NCBI GenBank assembly: GCA_944385935.1
Contig: CALWZC010000009.1
Coordinates: forward strand, 61,983-125,982
Reading direction: 5' to 3'
From: an uncultured Anaerofilum sp.
Lineage (GTDB): Bacteria > Bacillota > Clostridia > Oscillospirales > Ruminococcaceae
DNA: 64,000 bases
Shown here: piece by piece, positions 27,263 to 35,272 of the stretch
How the letters are laid out: every line of letters begins with the position of its first letter
How positions within the stretch are numbered: the stretch's first letter is position 1
Program-made: the position numbers and the translations under genes
Notes under the pieces: generated by a model
The model's database searches: none
The model's input: only the letters and a program-made list of their open reading frames with translations
Told to the model about the DNA's origin: nothing

Positions 27263-27787
27263 ATGAAAGCAACCGGAATTGTCCGTAGAATTGATGATTT
27301 AGGACGTGTTGTCATTCCCAAAGAAATTCGCCGTACCCAGCGGATACGAGAGGGAGACCCCTTAGAAATTTTTATCAGTGCAGATGGAGAGGTAATTTTT
27401 AAAAAATATTCTCCCATTGGAGAACTTTCCACCATTGCGGCTCAATGTGCCGATGTTCTCTCAAAAAATATTGGAATGACCGTGTTAATTTGTGACAGAG
27501 AACAAATCATTGCCACAGCAGGGAGTGGAAAAAAAGACCTGTTAGACAAAAGAATTTCCATGCCTTTGGTATCGCTGTTGGAGCAGAGAAAAAGTTGTAT
27601 TTTGCAACAACAGCAATATCCTTGTGAAGATTGCAACAAGCCCATTGCTGTAGTAGCACCTATTGTAGTGCAAGGAGATGTCATAGGTGGTACCATTGTT
27701 TTACAGGGCGAAACAGAAATTTTGCCTGCTGTGGAGCAACAAGCTGTTCTTACGGCTGCATTTTTAGCAAAACAAATTGAACCATAA
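27263..27787 (+). CDS. spoVT: stage V sporulation protein T
   Basis: 174 residues. The N-terminal AbrB swapped-hairpin DNA-binding domain begins MKATGIVRRIDDLGRVVIPK and a GAF-like domain follows (about 60-174, CADVLSKNIGMTVLICDRE). SpoVT is a late forespore regulator of sigma-G genes, needed for spore coat, germination and resistance. Length and both domains match the family. ATG 27263 follows AGGAAAGGAAG. The promoter at 27140 supports forespore expression. Its presence says that the organism can form spores. Confidence 0.93.
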   Translation: MKATGIVRRIDDLGRVVIPKEIRRTQRIREGDPLEIFISADGEVIFKKYSPIGELSTIAAQCADVLSKNIGMTVLICDREQIIATAGSGKKDLLDKRISMPLVSLLEQRKSCILQQQQYPCEDCNKPIAVVAPIVVQGDVIGGTIVLQGETEILPAVEQQAVLTAAFLAKQIEP

Positions 27788-27789
27788 AA

Positions 27790-27826
27790 AAGTCCGCCTT
27801 TTCCGTTTGGAAAGGGCGGTTTTTTC
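27790..27826 (+). terminator. spoVT terminator
   Basis: CCGCCTTTTCC pairs with GGAAAGGGCGG around GTTT, followed by a T-run. Confidence 0.88.
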
Positions 27827-27835
27827 ATGAAAAGG

Positions 27836-28792
27836 TTAGGGCTGAGAAGATTCTGTTTCACTGGAACTGTCAATAGGGGAACTTTCTTCCGGTATCATGG
27901 AAGGGGAAGGAGAGGGGCTTGTAGAGGGGCTGGGTTGAAATAGCTGTGCAGCCATTTCTAATGTGGTTTCATTTAATTCAAATTTTCCAGAAACCATTTT
28001 GCCCGGCAAAATTTGTGGCACAAATTCTGGCTCGCCACTGCTCATCAATTTGCAAATATGGTCAATTTGCAAAAATTCTGTGGAGGTTAAGGTAGTAAGA
28101 AGGTTACTGCTACATTGACGCAGAAGCTGCCCGATTTGTGTGGAGTCGGTTTGAATGGCAGAGAGCAAAAACTCTCCTGTGATATTTGCCAATAGGTTGG
28201 ATTGTGCAGCATTGTCTAAATTCCATTCCTCCAGCAAAGGGAATACCTGCTCTGGTACCATCATACAAACGGGGGCTTTACCCACAGAGGCTTTAGCTCC
28301 GGGAATGGAGTAACCCGAAAGATTTACTGTAACAGAACCAAAGTTTGTGGCGGCTTTGGCAATTTGTTCTGCTTTGCCGGAAAGATAGTGGGGAATTTCA
28401 ATGTGCAGTGTTTCAGCCAACTGCTCCGCAGCTCTGCCGGGGCCGGCACTTTTGTAGGCTTCATCCAAGGTAGTAGCACCTCCTTGTGTAGAAAGCACCA
28501 CGGTTTCACCAGGGAACCCCAAAGCGGAAATTTGATTTTTTACAGCATTCAATTCTAAAAGCAAATAGTGGTTTTCTTCTCCTTGCTGCAACACCACAAA
28601 ACAGCAAAAACGGTCATCTGGGGTAGGCAAGGCAATGGGAACCCCGCTGGCAGATACACCAGCCTGCTGGGCTTGCTGTTCTTGCTCTTTTTGCATTTGT
28701 TTGGATTGTAGCAGCAAAATGCAGCCAATTAGGGGAACAAGTACACCAGCAGTTAGGCAGAAACTTAATAAAAAAGCCCGAATACGGCTCAT
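27836..28792 (-). CDS. membrane-anchored protein with degenerate LytR-CpsA-Psr-like fold
   Basis: 318 residues. One N-terminal membrane helix (AFLLSFCLTAGVLVPLIGCILLL) places the rest outside. Residues about 55-230 follow the pattern of an LCP domain: HYLLLELNAVKNQISALGFPGET where LCP proteins have a strand and PRD-T, then TTLDEAYKSAGPGRAAEQL and IPHYLSGKAEQIAKAATNFG. The Arg and Asp residues that LCP enzymes use for pyrophosphate are not seen, so it is probably not a ligase. The C-terminus is a Ser-Pro-rich tail. It lies between spoVT and a sigma-F-like promoter. ATG 28792 follows AAAGGAAG. Function unknown. Confidence 0.5.
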   Translation of the reverse strand: MSRIRAFLLSFCLTAGVLVPLIGCILLLQSKQMQKEQEQQAQQAGVSASGVPIALPTPDDRFCCFVVLQQGEENHYLLLELNAVKNQISALGFPGETVVLSTQGGATTLDEAYKSAGPGRAAEQLAETLHIEIPHYLSGKAEQIAKAATNFGSVTVNLSGYSIPGAKASVGKAPVCMMVPEQVFPLLEEWNLDNAAQSNLLANITGEFLLSAIQTDSTQIGQLLRQCSSNLLTTLTSTEFLQIDHICKLMSSGEPEFVPQILPGKMVSGKFELNETTLEMAAQLFQPSPSTSPSPSPSMIPEESSPIDSSSETESSQP

Positions 28793-28825
28793 GCAGTTCT
28801 ACTTCCTTTCTTATCTTTTGTTGAC

Positions 28826-28841
28826 ACTGTATGTATACAGT
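28826..28841. promoter_or_regulatory. 16-base perfect palindrome
   Basis: ACTGTAT-GT-ATACAGT, a perfect 7-base inverted repeat in the divergent gap. It overlaps the GTATA -35 of the sigma-F-like promoter. Possible operator of a GntR/YtrA-type or similar regulator. Confidence 0.5.
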
Positions 28842-28862
28842 TTGTACAAAAGGGAGATACTA
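28833..28862 (+). promoter_or_regulatory. sigma-F-like forespore promoter
   Basis: GTATA (28833-28837), 15 bases, then GGAGATACTA (28853-28862) fit the Bacillus sigma-F consensus GYWTA-N15-GGNRANANTW at every defined position. The transcript would begin near 28869, giving a very short leader to the gene at 28885. A housekeeping reading (TTGACA at 28821) has no good -10. Confidence 0.5.
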
Positions 28863-28884
28863 TATGCGAAAGGAGTGAATGCAA

Positions 28885-29061
28885 ATGCTTCCAACAGGTA
28901 CAAATCAGAATTCCCGCCATCTCCCTCCCAAACGAACAGCCCATGAAGTGGTGGAGAGCATTGCTCATCCCCATCCAAGTAAGAGCGACCCCACGGGAAG
29001 TTATACAGGGATTCCTGTCAATCCGCACGAAATTCCGCAACAAGATGCCGATGATTTGTGA
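28885..29061 (+). CDS. small hydrophilic protein, possibly forespore-specific
   Basis: 58 residues, no membrane segment, rich in Pro, His and polar residues (NSRHLPPKRTAHEVV; GIPVNPHEIPQQDADDL). Not recognised. AAAGGAG (28869-28875) lies 9 bases before ATG 28885 and only 3 before the in-frame ATG 28879, so I use 28885. The upstream sigma-F-like promoter and the nearby spoVT suggest a sporulation role. It is expressed in the opposite direction to the LCP-like gene. Could be a spore core or coat-associated small protein; this is inference. Confidence 0.6.
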   Translation: MLPTGTNQNSRHLPPKRTAHEVVESIAHPHPSKSDPTGSYTGIPVNPHEIPQQDADDL

Positions 29062-29182
29062 AAAACAACACTTTACAAAAAAATTTTAAGAAAAGGATAT
29101 AATTGAAAGGAAAATCCTGTTATACTCGTTTTATCTGAGTGTATTTTCCATTTGGAAGGTAAAAACAGAAAGGAATGAGAAA

Positions 29183-30781
29183 ATGGGACGTTTCCGCAGA
29201 CGACATGCTCCCGCCAGAAATGAACGGGAGCTGTTTTTGGGCATTCGGGGTGGGCTGTTTGGCGACGAAAATTTTGTTTTGCTTGCCGCAACGGTAACCC
29301 TGTTTTTGCAGATTATCAGCTTTGCTACCACCTTGCGAGGCAGCTGGTCGTATTTTAGTGGTGTATTCTTTTTGGCACCTCTGTTGTTTTCCATAGCAGT
29401 ACAAGCTACTGCATGGAGTACAGCAAACTCTTTGCGCCGTGGAGTGGGGCCCTTGCGTATTGCTGCCATGGTTTTGGCCATGTGCTGCTCCAGTTATTTT
29501 TCCTTTGTAGGTGTATACCACACAGTAAACCCACCAGAAAGAGAACTGGAAAGCATATATCAACAAAATGTGTTGCAATTAAATACAGCACTTACTACTT
29601 TGCATGATTCCGCAGGAAATAAGCTTCGTACAGGAATTAACACTGTGCTGGATGGTTTGCTGGAAAAAAGCAGTCAGCTAACTCAGCAAAATACACAGCT
29701 GGCAGCCTGTGAACAGGCTTTGCAACAGGCACAGGTGGGAGGAACCAGTCTGCGAGCTCCCAACCGCAGTGACTATGACTCCTATGAGGAATACTCTCAA
29801 GCCTACACAGCGTATAAGGATGCGTTGCGAGAATCCCAAACTGCTGACAGTTCTTCTGCTCGTGCAGCTGTGTTGTCGCAGTATGGGTTTTCCAGTGAGG
29901 AAGCATACCAAACAGCTATGGCGGAAAATACAGCTCAAAATGAAACACTAAACAGTGCAATGGCGGCTATGGTACCCGGCGAAGGAATGACCAATGTCCA
30001 ACGCTTGGAGCAAGTTCGTACCCAAATTGAAAGCGGACTAAATGCCAGTGGTACCCTTTCTCAAGAAACTGTTTCTCTTATGCAGCGCACAACTTCACTA
30101 TACCAGCAGTTGGGTGGAGAAGAAGTGTCAGCAGATTCCCTCACAGAGGACTGGCAAAAAGCCGTGGATTGTCAATTGGATTTGCCAGAATATCAGGAAA
30201 TTGAAAAACAAAATGGTATGGGCGGTTTACCACGTCTGAAAACCATGTTAGACCAAACCCTTACGCAGGCAACTAGAACGTTGGAAACTGCTGGAGGAAC
30301 TGCACCAGAATTAGTGGCTCTGCCAGACCCCTACTTGCAGCCGGTGTATGCGGTTGCTCAAGACCTGAACGCCAATGCTATTTTGTGTTTATTCATTGCG
30401 GTGTTGGTAGATGGACTTTCGGTTTTGTTTGCTTTGATGAGTATGGGCACACGCAGTATGTTGCTGCCCGGTGCAAGACTGTTTAGTCGTCGTGGTCTGA
30501 GTTTTTCCAGCCAAGTGTATGCAGCATTGGGCTCAGAAAATGCCTGTGTAAAGCTGGATGCTTTTCTAAAGCTGTTCTCTCCCTCTCCCACCACAGTGTC
30601 AAAGGGATGGGTTATGCAGGCAGAGGAAGAAACCCTTAAGGAATATTCCCGCTTGATGGCTTTGCTATATCAAGCAAAACTTGCAGGAAAGCCCGAAGAT
30701 GGTACAATTGTTTTGCTACACCAGCGGTTTGTAAACTGGGTAGGGGAAATGCAGAACGCATTGGGCGATTGTGGAGAATAA
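29183..30781 (+). CDS. membrane protein with large coiled-coil outer domain, unknown
   Basis: 532 residues, not recognised. Three hydrophobic helices near the N-terminus (about 33-53, 57-77, 90-110), then about 280 residues rich in Gln, Glu and Ala with coiled-coil character (SSQLTQQNTQLAACEQALQQAQ), a fourth helix about 397-417 (AILCLFIAVLVDGLSVLFAL) and a cytoplasmic tail. The basic start FRRRHAPAR suggests an inside N-terminus, so the coil should face outside. ATG 29183 follows AAAGGAATGAG. A DUF-type envelope or division protein is possible. The coil might act as a spacer or bind the wall. The gene stands alone, ended by the terminator at 30796. Confidence 0.7.
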   Translation: MGRFRRRHAPARNERELFLGIRGGLFGDENFVLLAATVTLFLQIISFATTLRGSWSYFSGVFFLAPLLFSIAVQATAWSTANSLRRGVGPLRIAAMVLAMCCSSYFSFVGVYHTVNPPERELESIYQQNVLQLNTALTTLHDSAGNKLRTGINTVLDGLLEKSSQLTQQNTQLAACEQALQQAQVGGTSLRAPNRSDYDSYEEYSQAYTAYKDALRESQTADSSSARAAVLSQYGFSSEEAYQTAMAENTAQNETLNSAMAAMVPGEGMTNVQRLEQVRTQIESGLNASGTLSQETVSLMQRTTSLYQQLGGEEVSADSLTEDWQKAVDCQLDLPEYQEIEKQNGMGGLPRLKTMLDQTLTQATRTLETAGGTAPELVALPDPYLQPVYAVAQDLNANAILCLFIAVLVDGLSVLFALMSMGTRSMLLPGARLFSRRGLSFSSQVYAALGSENACVKLDAFLKLFSPSPTTVSKGWVMQAEEETLKEYSRLMALLYQAKLAGKPEDGTIVLLHQRFVNWVGEMQNALGDCGE

Positions 30782-30795
30782 ATTGTAAAGCAAAT

Positions 30796-30831
30796 AAAAA
30801 AGAGCAGTTCATTTTTGAACTGCTCTTTTTG
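30796..30831. terminator. bidirectional terminator
   Basis: AAAAAGAGCAGTTCA pairs with TGAACTGCTCTTTTT. It separates two convergent genes. Confidence 0.9.
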
Positions 30832-30832
30832 T

Positions 30833-32713
30833 TTAGGATACCTGTGGCAAAGAATCTTGTGTAATTTCGGGAAGGTACTCTAAAATTGCGTTTTCACCTG
30901 TGTTGGTTACACGAAACATTTTATCCACAGCAACCTGTGATTCATCAATAAATACCGGCAAAAATTCCACCACAAAGCTGGTTTCTGGGCAGTGGATATA
31001 TACATAATCAAAGCCATCCAGTAAGGTTTCACGCCATTCCTTCCAGTTGGATTGCACAACCCATGGGGAATCTTCTGGTGGATGTTCCATAAGAATGGAA
31101 TCGTGTGCAGGCAGAACAATGGGCAAAAGCTCATAGTCTACACGCATACGTGTAATACCAGCATCGTTGGCGGTAATCAAATATACACGCGGAGAATCCT
31201 CCCCTAAGCTGCGAATGCGCTGGGCTGTACGTTGATAGAGATAAGCATCATGGTTGGTCTGTGCTGCTTGAATGGGTGCGTGTATAAGAGAATCCAGCAT
31301 ATAAGGCACATTGCCTAATGCAAAGAACAGCAGTACCGCCAGTGTGGGACAGCTTGCACAGCATACCTTTGGCTTATGTAACATAGATGTCCATAGCACA
31401 GCCACACCAGAAATAAGCAACAAACCACAACCAGTGGCAAGATAACGTGACACAGAGGAAAGTCCAAGGGCCTCACTTTCATTGAATACAAAAAGATAGC
31501 TATACAGTACACCAACTGTGAAAAGCAATGTAAGGCTGATAGAAGCAATGGAAAGAGATAATAGCTGTGGTCTGTTTGTTTTCTCTGTCAGGACATAGCC
31601 AATACCACCCAGTACAAGAGCAAATATAAACCAATCAATAAAGGGGAAGTGGAGCAGATTGCCATAATTGCATTCAGTAAAAATACTATTTGTAAAGTTT
31701 TTCAACACTTGATACTGGTAGGCTTCTCCTTTGCCAAGTAAAAAAGACAGCAATCCTTGTGAAGAACCCTCCCATCGAGAGGAAATACCCAAAATAAAAA
31801 GGTGAATTTGCCAACTGACTTTTGCCAAAAGGGCAAATGACACAGACAATACAGGGATTTTTATTCGCTGCCAAAGAGAACGGTCTGAGAGCTTCCACTG
31901 TTGTAGAGCTATGCAGGCACAAACCCCTAAAGCAAGGGGAAATCCTGTGCTTTTCACCAGACAAAGTACAAAGCACCCCAATGCTGTAAGCAGAGGAGAA
32001 GGAGCCTTTATGCTGGGTAAGAATTGTCCTAAAAGAAGTATAGCAGTAAGAGTACCCAGCAGTAAGTCAACACCTAAGATATGGATACCCCGTGGATATA
32101 CCACCCACATAGAACAAATGAAAAGGAAGTACCCTGCCCCTTTAGACAATGGACGCTTTGCCCCAGCCGTTCGCAAAGGGTACAACAACAGAATTAACAA
32201 AAATAGTTGATGTGCAAAAAGAGCGATGTCCTCCCGAAATCCATTTCCCACCACTTTTAATGCGGCATATTGCCATACAATGCTGGCAGGTGGGTAGCTT
32301 TTGAAATTTCCAAAGTCCTCAAAGAAGGTGTAAAGTGAATTGGTAGAAAAGGTAATTTTTAAAGAGCTGCCCCAGTGAGAAAAATCATCCCAATCTGATA
32401 AGGCGTACCCCCGTAGCATCCACCAAAACCACAATGCAGCAACAAGCAACAAACCTGCTGTGGTGAAAAACTCCGAAAATCCAGAGAATTTGCATCGAAC
32501 CCCTTTGTAGATAGTTAGTACACCACCACAGACAGCACCTGCCCACAAAAGCAATGCTACAAGAGGAAGTAAACCTACCAGCCCCAGAACATAACCAATA
32601 GAAATGGTAAGAAATGCTGTTAAAAGAAAGGCATCCTCAGCACAACAGTCCAGCAAGGACCATAAACCTGCTGCACACAAGAACACTACCAACAACAAAA
32701 ACAAGGCAGACAT
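30833..32713 (-). CDS. polytopic membrane protein, probable GT-C glycosyltransferase
   Basis: 626 residues with about 12-13 hydrophobic helices and a C-terminal soluble domain (about 500-626). The first large outer loop carries LSDWDDFSHWGSSLK, with acidic residues and His near helix 1-2, the position of the catalytic Asp in GT-C enzymes that use polyprenyl-phosphate sugars. NFKSYPPASIVWQYAAL follows. It is the last gene of an operon with a GT2 glycosyltransferase, which could make the lipid-linked sugar or extend the same glycan. ATG 32713 follows AAAGGAACATCGCA. The family is inferred from topology and loop motif, not from a firm match. Confidence 0.55.
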   Translation of the reverse strand: MSALFLLLVVFLCAAGLWSLLDCCAEDAFLLTAFLTISIGYVLGLVGLLPLVALLLWAGAVCGGVLTIYKGVRCKFSGFSEFFTTAGLLLVAALWFWWMLRGYALSDWDDFSHWGSSLKITFSTNSLYTFFEDFGNFKSYPPASIVWQYAALKVVGNGFREDIALFAHQLFLLILLLYPLRTAGAKRPLSKGAGYFLFICSMWVVYPRGIHILGVDLLLGTLTAILLLGQFLPSIKAPSPLLTALGCFVLCLVKSTGFPLALGVCACIALQQWKLSDRSLWQRIKIPVLSVSFALLAKVSWQIHLFILGISSRWEGSSQGLLSFLLGKGEAYQYQVLKNFTNSIFTECNYGNLLHFPFIDWFIFALVLGGIGYVLTEKTNRPQLLSLSIASISLTLLFTVGVLYSYLFVFNESEALGLSSVSRYLATGCGLLLISGVAVLWTSMLHKPKVCCASCPTLAVLLFFALGNVPYMLDSLIHAPIQAAQTNHDAYLYQRTAQRIRSLGEDSPRVYLITANDAGITRMRVDYELLPIVLPAHDSILMEHPPEDSPWVVQSNWKEWRETLLDGFDYVYIHCPETSFVVEFLPVFIDESQVAVDKMFRVTNTGENAILEYLPEITQDSLPQVS

Positions 32714-32738
32714 TGCGATGTTCCTTTCTGTTGTGTGC

Positions 32739-33380
32739 TTAATATCCCAATTCTTCGCCCACCAGAATCACTTGTATTCTGTTTGGAATGCGTTGATATT
32801 GATGGATTACTGTGGTGCAACAAATGCGGTCAGGGCTATGGCAGTTCTCACATTGTCCGGTGACAGCGCAAGGGGTTTTTCGTTGCAAACGGATGGTGTT
32901 GGCAGGAGCAGCAGTGGATTCCAGCCGTGCTTTGGCTTGTTCCAAGTTCTTGACAATTTTATTATATCCTACCACACAAATGACCGTTTTGGGGCCAAAG
33001 CATAGGGCAGCTACGCGGTTGGCGTTTCCATCCACATTATATAGTTCGCCCTGTTCGGTAACAGCATTACAACTGGATAGGTAAAAATCTGCAAAAAAGG
33101 CTTTGCGATATACTTCTCCGATTGCATCTCCTTCCAGCCCCTGACGGTCTAAAAAAGTATAGTCGCCACTGCGCAGAAGTTCCATAATGCCAGCTTGCTC
33201 CAAAGTCATACTTCCGCCACAAGCGACGGTTGCACCATGAGGCAATAGGCTTTTTACAAGCTCTTTTGCATCTTCTGCGGTGGCTGCATAATAGGCCTTC
33301 ATGTTGTTGTTTTCCAGTTGTTCCATAGTGCGACGGATACGTTTTTCCATTACCATGGACAGGGGGGTATTTGTTTCCAT
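32739..33380 (-). CDS. LUD-domain protein (LutC/YkgG-like)
   Basis: 213 residues, starting METNTPLSMVMEKRIRRTMEQL. It has the pattern of the LUD fold: MKAYYAATAEDAKELVKSLLPHGATVACGGSMTLEQAGI, FADFYLSSCNAVTEQGELYNVDGNANR and FGPKTVICVVGYNKIV. The family includes LutC of lactate oxidation and many stand-alone proteins of unknown role. CxxC-type residues occur near the C-terminus (CAVTGQCENCHSPDRICC), which could bind iron-sulfur or zinc. It sits between two glycosyltransferase genes, 17 and 25 bases away, so it is co-transcribed, though a functional link is not evident. ATG 33380 follows AAAAAGGAGAAATTC. Confidence 0.85.
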   Translation of the reverse strand: METNTPLSMVMEKRIRRTMEQLENNNMKAYYAATAEDAKELVKSLLPHGATVACGGSMTLEQAGIMELLRSGDYTFLDRQGLEGDAIGEVYRKAFFADFYLSSCNAVTEQGELYNVDGNANRVAALCFGPKTVICVVGYNKIVKNLEQAKARLESTAAPANTIRLQRKTPCAVTGQCENCHSPDRICCTTVIHQYQRIPNRIQVILVGEELGY

Positions 33381-33397
33381 AAATGAATTTCTCCTTT

Positions 33398-34387
33398 TTA
33401 TTGAATTTTTAATGCTCGCTGTACACGATAGACAGCGTATTGAAACAACCCTACTACCAGCCAAAGCTGTACTAAAATATAGTTGGGGATGTTTTTCAAT
33501 CGAAACTTTGGTTTTTGAATTTTCCCAATGGTTTGCAGGGCCTCTTTAAAGCCTTGCCCATAAGCAGGCCCAAAGCCTCGCAGACGGAACATAACAGCCT
33601 TCATTAAATAGCCTAACAACAGAAACGGAAGATTCAGCAACAACATCAACAAAGGCATATTTTTGTAGGGCAATAGAATACTGTTTCTACCACTTTGAAT
33701 GCTTTTGAAAGGGTTGTACCGTACAGCACCTGTGGTGGCACCACAAATATGGTAGCATTTCGCAGAGGGGCAATATACATTTTTGTAGCCGAGGCTATTT
33801 GCTCGCCAGCTAATATCCACATCTTCATAGTAGGCAAAGAAGGTTTCGTCAAAAAATCCGATTTTGTCTAAAATCTCTTTGCGGTACAGGGCAGCACCTC
33901 CGCAGGCAGAGAACACCCGACAAGGGGTAGTGTAGCGGCTTGCTTTCATGCCATCGCCCCGTTTGCAGGCAAAGCCCAGCAAGGTTACATAGTCGCCGGC
34001 ATCGTCTGCCAGCTCTCGCTCGAAGTGGCGAATCATAAGGCTGGAAACAGCAAAAATGCGGGGGTCTTGTTCTGCGGCTGTAATCAAATTTTGGAGCCAA
34101 TCTGGTTCAGCAAAGGCATCGTTATTAAATAGGGCAACATATTGTCCTTTGGCAAGCTGGATACCCTGATTTACTGCATGGGAAAAGCCTGTATTGCTTT
34201 CGTTCTCTATTAGGGTATAGTTGGGTCTGCCCACATAACTCTGGGCAATGGTTTTGCTTTCGTCGGTGGAACCATTGTCCACAACAATCAACTCAAAGTC
34301 TTGCATGGTCTGTGCAAAGATAGATTCAATGCTATCCTTTAACCATCCAGCACCATTCAAGTTGGGAATGACCACAGTTGCTTTCAT
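33398..34387 (-). CDS. family 2 glycosyltransferase
   Basis: 329 residues. GT-A fold with ATVVIPNLNGAGWLKDSIES (nucleotide-sugar site), VVDNGSTDES (acidic DxD region), NDAFAEPDWL, and FFDETFFAYYEDVDISWRA, which matches the rhamnosyltransferase/WcaA-type group. A hydrophobic stretch near residue 255 (MLLLNLPFLLLGYLMK) anchors it to the membrane. It probably transfers a sugar during cell-surface polysaccharide or glycolipid synthesis. It is first in the operon with the LUD and GT-C-like genes. ATG 34387 follows AAAAAGGAG. Confidence 0.88.
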   Translation of the reverse strand: MKATVVIPNLNGAGWLKDSIESIFAQTMQDFELIVVDNGSTDESKTIAQSYVGRPNYTLIENESNTGFSHAVNQGIQLAKGQYVALFNNDAFAEPDWLQNLITAAEQDPRIFAVSSLMIRHFERELADDAGDYVTLLGFACKRGDGMKASRYTTPCRVFSACGGAALYRKEILDKIGFFDETFFAYYEDVDISWRANSLGYKNVYCPSAKCYHICGATTGAVRYNPFKSIQSGRNSILLPYKNMPLLMLLLNLPFLLLGYLMKAVMFRLRGFGPAYGQGFKEALQTIGKIQKPKFRLKNIPNYILVQLWLVVGLFQYAVYRVQRALKIQ

Positions 34388-34506
34388 AAAGTTCTCCTTT
34401 TTGGGAAAATATCGGTTCACAATCATTATAACACGGCTGCAACAGAAATAAAATGCCGTTTGAAAAAGGATTTTTTTATAAAATATAACTTTTTTTCAAA
34501 AAAGTG

Positions 34507-34535
34507 TTGACTTTCTTTGCAACATGTGGTATCAT
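34507..34535 (+). promoter_or_regulatory. promoter of the two tRNA-Ser genes
   Basis: TTGACT, 17-base spacer, TATCAT, ending 43 bases before the first tRNA. Confidence 0.8.
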
Positions 34536-34578
34536 TCATCTTGCGTTATCCAGTAAGTGATTCGCACAAACGCCATGA

Positions 34579-34665
34579 GGAGAGGTGTCCGAGTGGTTTA
34601 AGGAGCTGGTCTTGAAAACCAGTGACCCGTCAGGGCCGTGGGTTCGAATCCCACCCTCTCCGCCA
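34579..34665 (+). tRNA. tRNA-Ser (UGA)
   Basis: Acceptor GGAGAGG pairs with CCTCTCC. The anticodon loop CTTGAAA gives TGA (34613-34615). A long variable arm (class II) and encoded CCA are present. Confidence 0.97.
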
Positions 34666-34710
34666 ACACCAAATCCGAACAACAGAATACTTACGCAATA
34701 ACTTTGCTCT

Positions 34711-34801
34711 GGAGAAGTACTCAAGAGGTCGAAGAGGCGCCCCTGCTAAGGGCGTAGGTCGGGTAACCGGCGCGAGGGTTCAAATCCCTCCTTCTCCGCC
34801 A
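34711..34801 (+). tRNA. tRNA-Ser (GCU)
   Basis: Acceptor GGAGAAG pairs with CTTCTCC. The anticodon loop CTGCTAA gives GCT. Long variable arm and encoded CCA. Confidence 0.97.
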
Positions 34802-34840
34802 AAAGCCAAGAACGAAAAAGTTCTTGGCTTTCTTTTTTTG
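34801..34840 (+). terminator. terminator after the tRNA-Ser pair
   Basis: AAAGCCAAGAAC pairs with GTTCTTGGCTTT around GAAAAA, followed by CTTTTTTTG. Confidence 0.88.
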
Positions 34841-34975
34841 TTTGCTTTGGGACAGCAGAATAATACTATAACTTTAACATTGTAATTACAAGAAATTTCC
34901 CAATAAAAAATATGGCTGGAATGAAAATGTTTTGTAAAAGGGGAAAGGGGGATTTCATTGGAATATTTATTGCAA

Positions 34976-35012
34976 AACAAAAACCGTTCCGATTTTTGTA
35001 TCGGAACGGTTT
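34976..35012 (-). terminator. terminator of the tRNA-Asn/Glu unit
   Basis: AACCGTTCCGAT pairs with ATCGGAACGGTT, followed on the minus strand by TTTTTG. About 135 bases between this and the previous terminator hold no recognisable gene. Confidence 0.85.
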
Positions 35013-35014
35013 CT

Positions 35015-35092
35015 TTGGCGCCTCTTGTTGGGCTCGAACCAACGACCTACGGATTAACAGTCCGGCGCTCTACCGACTGAGCTAAAGAGGCA
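35015..35092 (-). tRNA. tRNA-Asn (GUU)
   Basis: On the minus strand the anticodon loop CTGTTAA gives GTT. D loop AGCTCAGTCGGTAGAGC, T arm GGTTCGAGCC and encoded CCA are present. Confidence 0.96.
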
Positions 35093-35097
35093 AATTA

Positions 35098-35172
35098 TGG
35101 TGACCCGTAGGAGAATCGAACTCCTGTTTACGGCGTGAGAGGCCGTCGTCTTAACCGCTTGACCAACGGGCC
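35098..35172 (-). tRNA. tRNA-Glu (CUC)
   Basis: On the minus strand the anticodon loop CTCTCAC gives CTC. Acceptor and T arm (AGTTCGATTC) are intact and CCA is encoded. It precedes tRNA-Asn on the same transcript. Confidence 0.95.
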
Positions 35173-35189
35173 ACGTTTGGTGCTTGTAT

Positions 35190-35218
35190 AGTATACCCCG
35201 AAAAAAGAAAAATGTCAA
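35190..35218 (-). promoter_or_regulatory. promoter of the tRNA-Glu/tRNA-Asn unit
   Basis: Perfect TTGACA (35218-35213), 17-base spacer, TATACT (35195-35190) on the minus strand. Confidence 0.88.
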
Positions 35219-35272
35219 TACTTTTTTTGAAAAAATATCAAATAAAATCTATTCAAGCACCAAAAGCGCAAA

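Noticed and set aside
28821..28848. Housekeeping promoter TTGACA-N16-TGTACA for the small gene at 28885
   Set aside because: The -10 matches poorly; the sigma-F-like boxes fit better.
34802..35012. Possible short gene between the tRNA units
   Set aside because: The ATG near 34913 opens a frame that runs into tRNA-Asn; only terminators and AT-rich sequence are supported.
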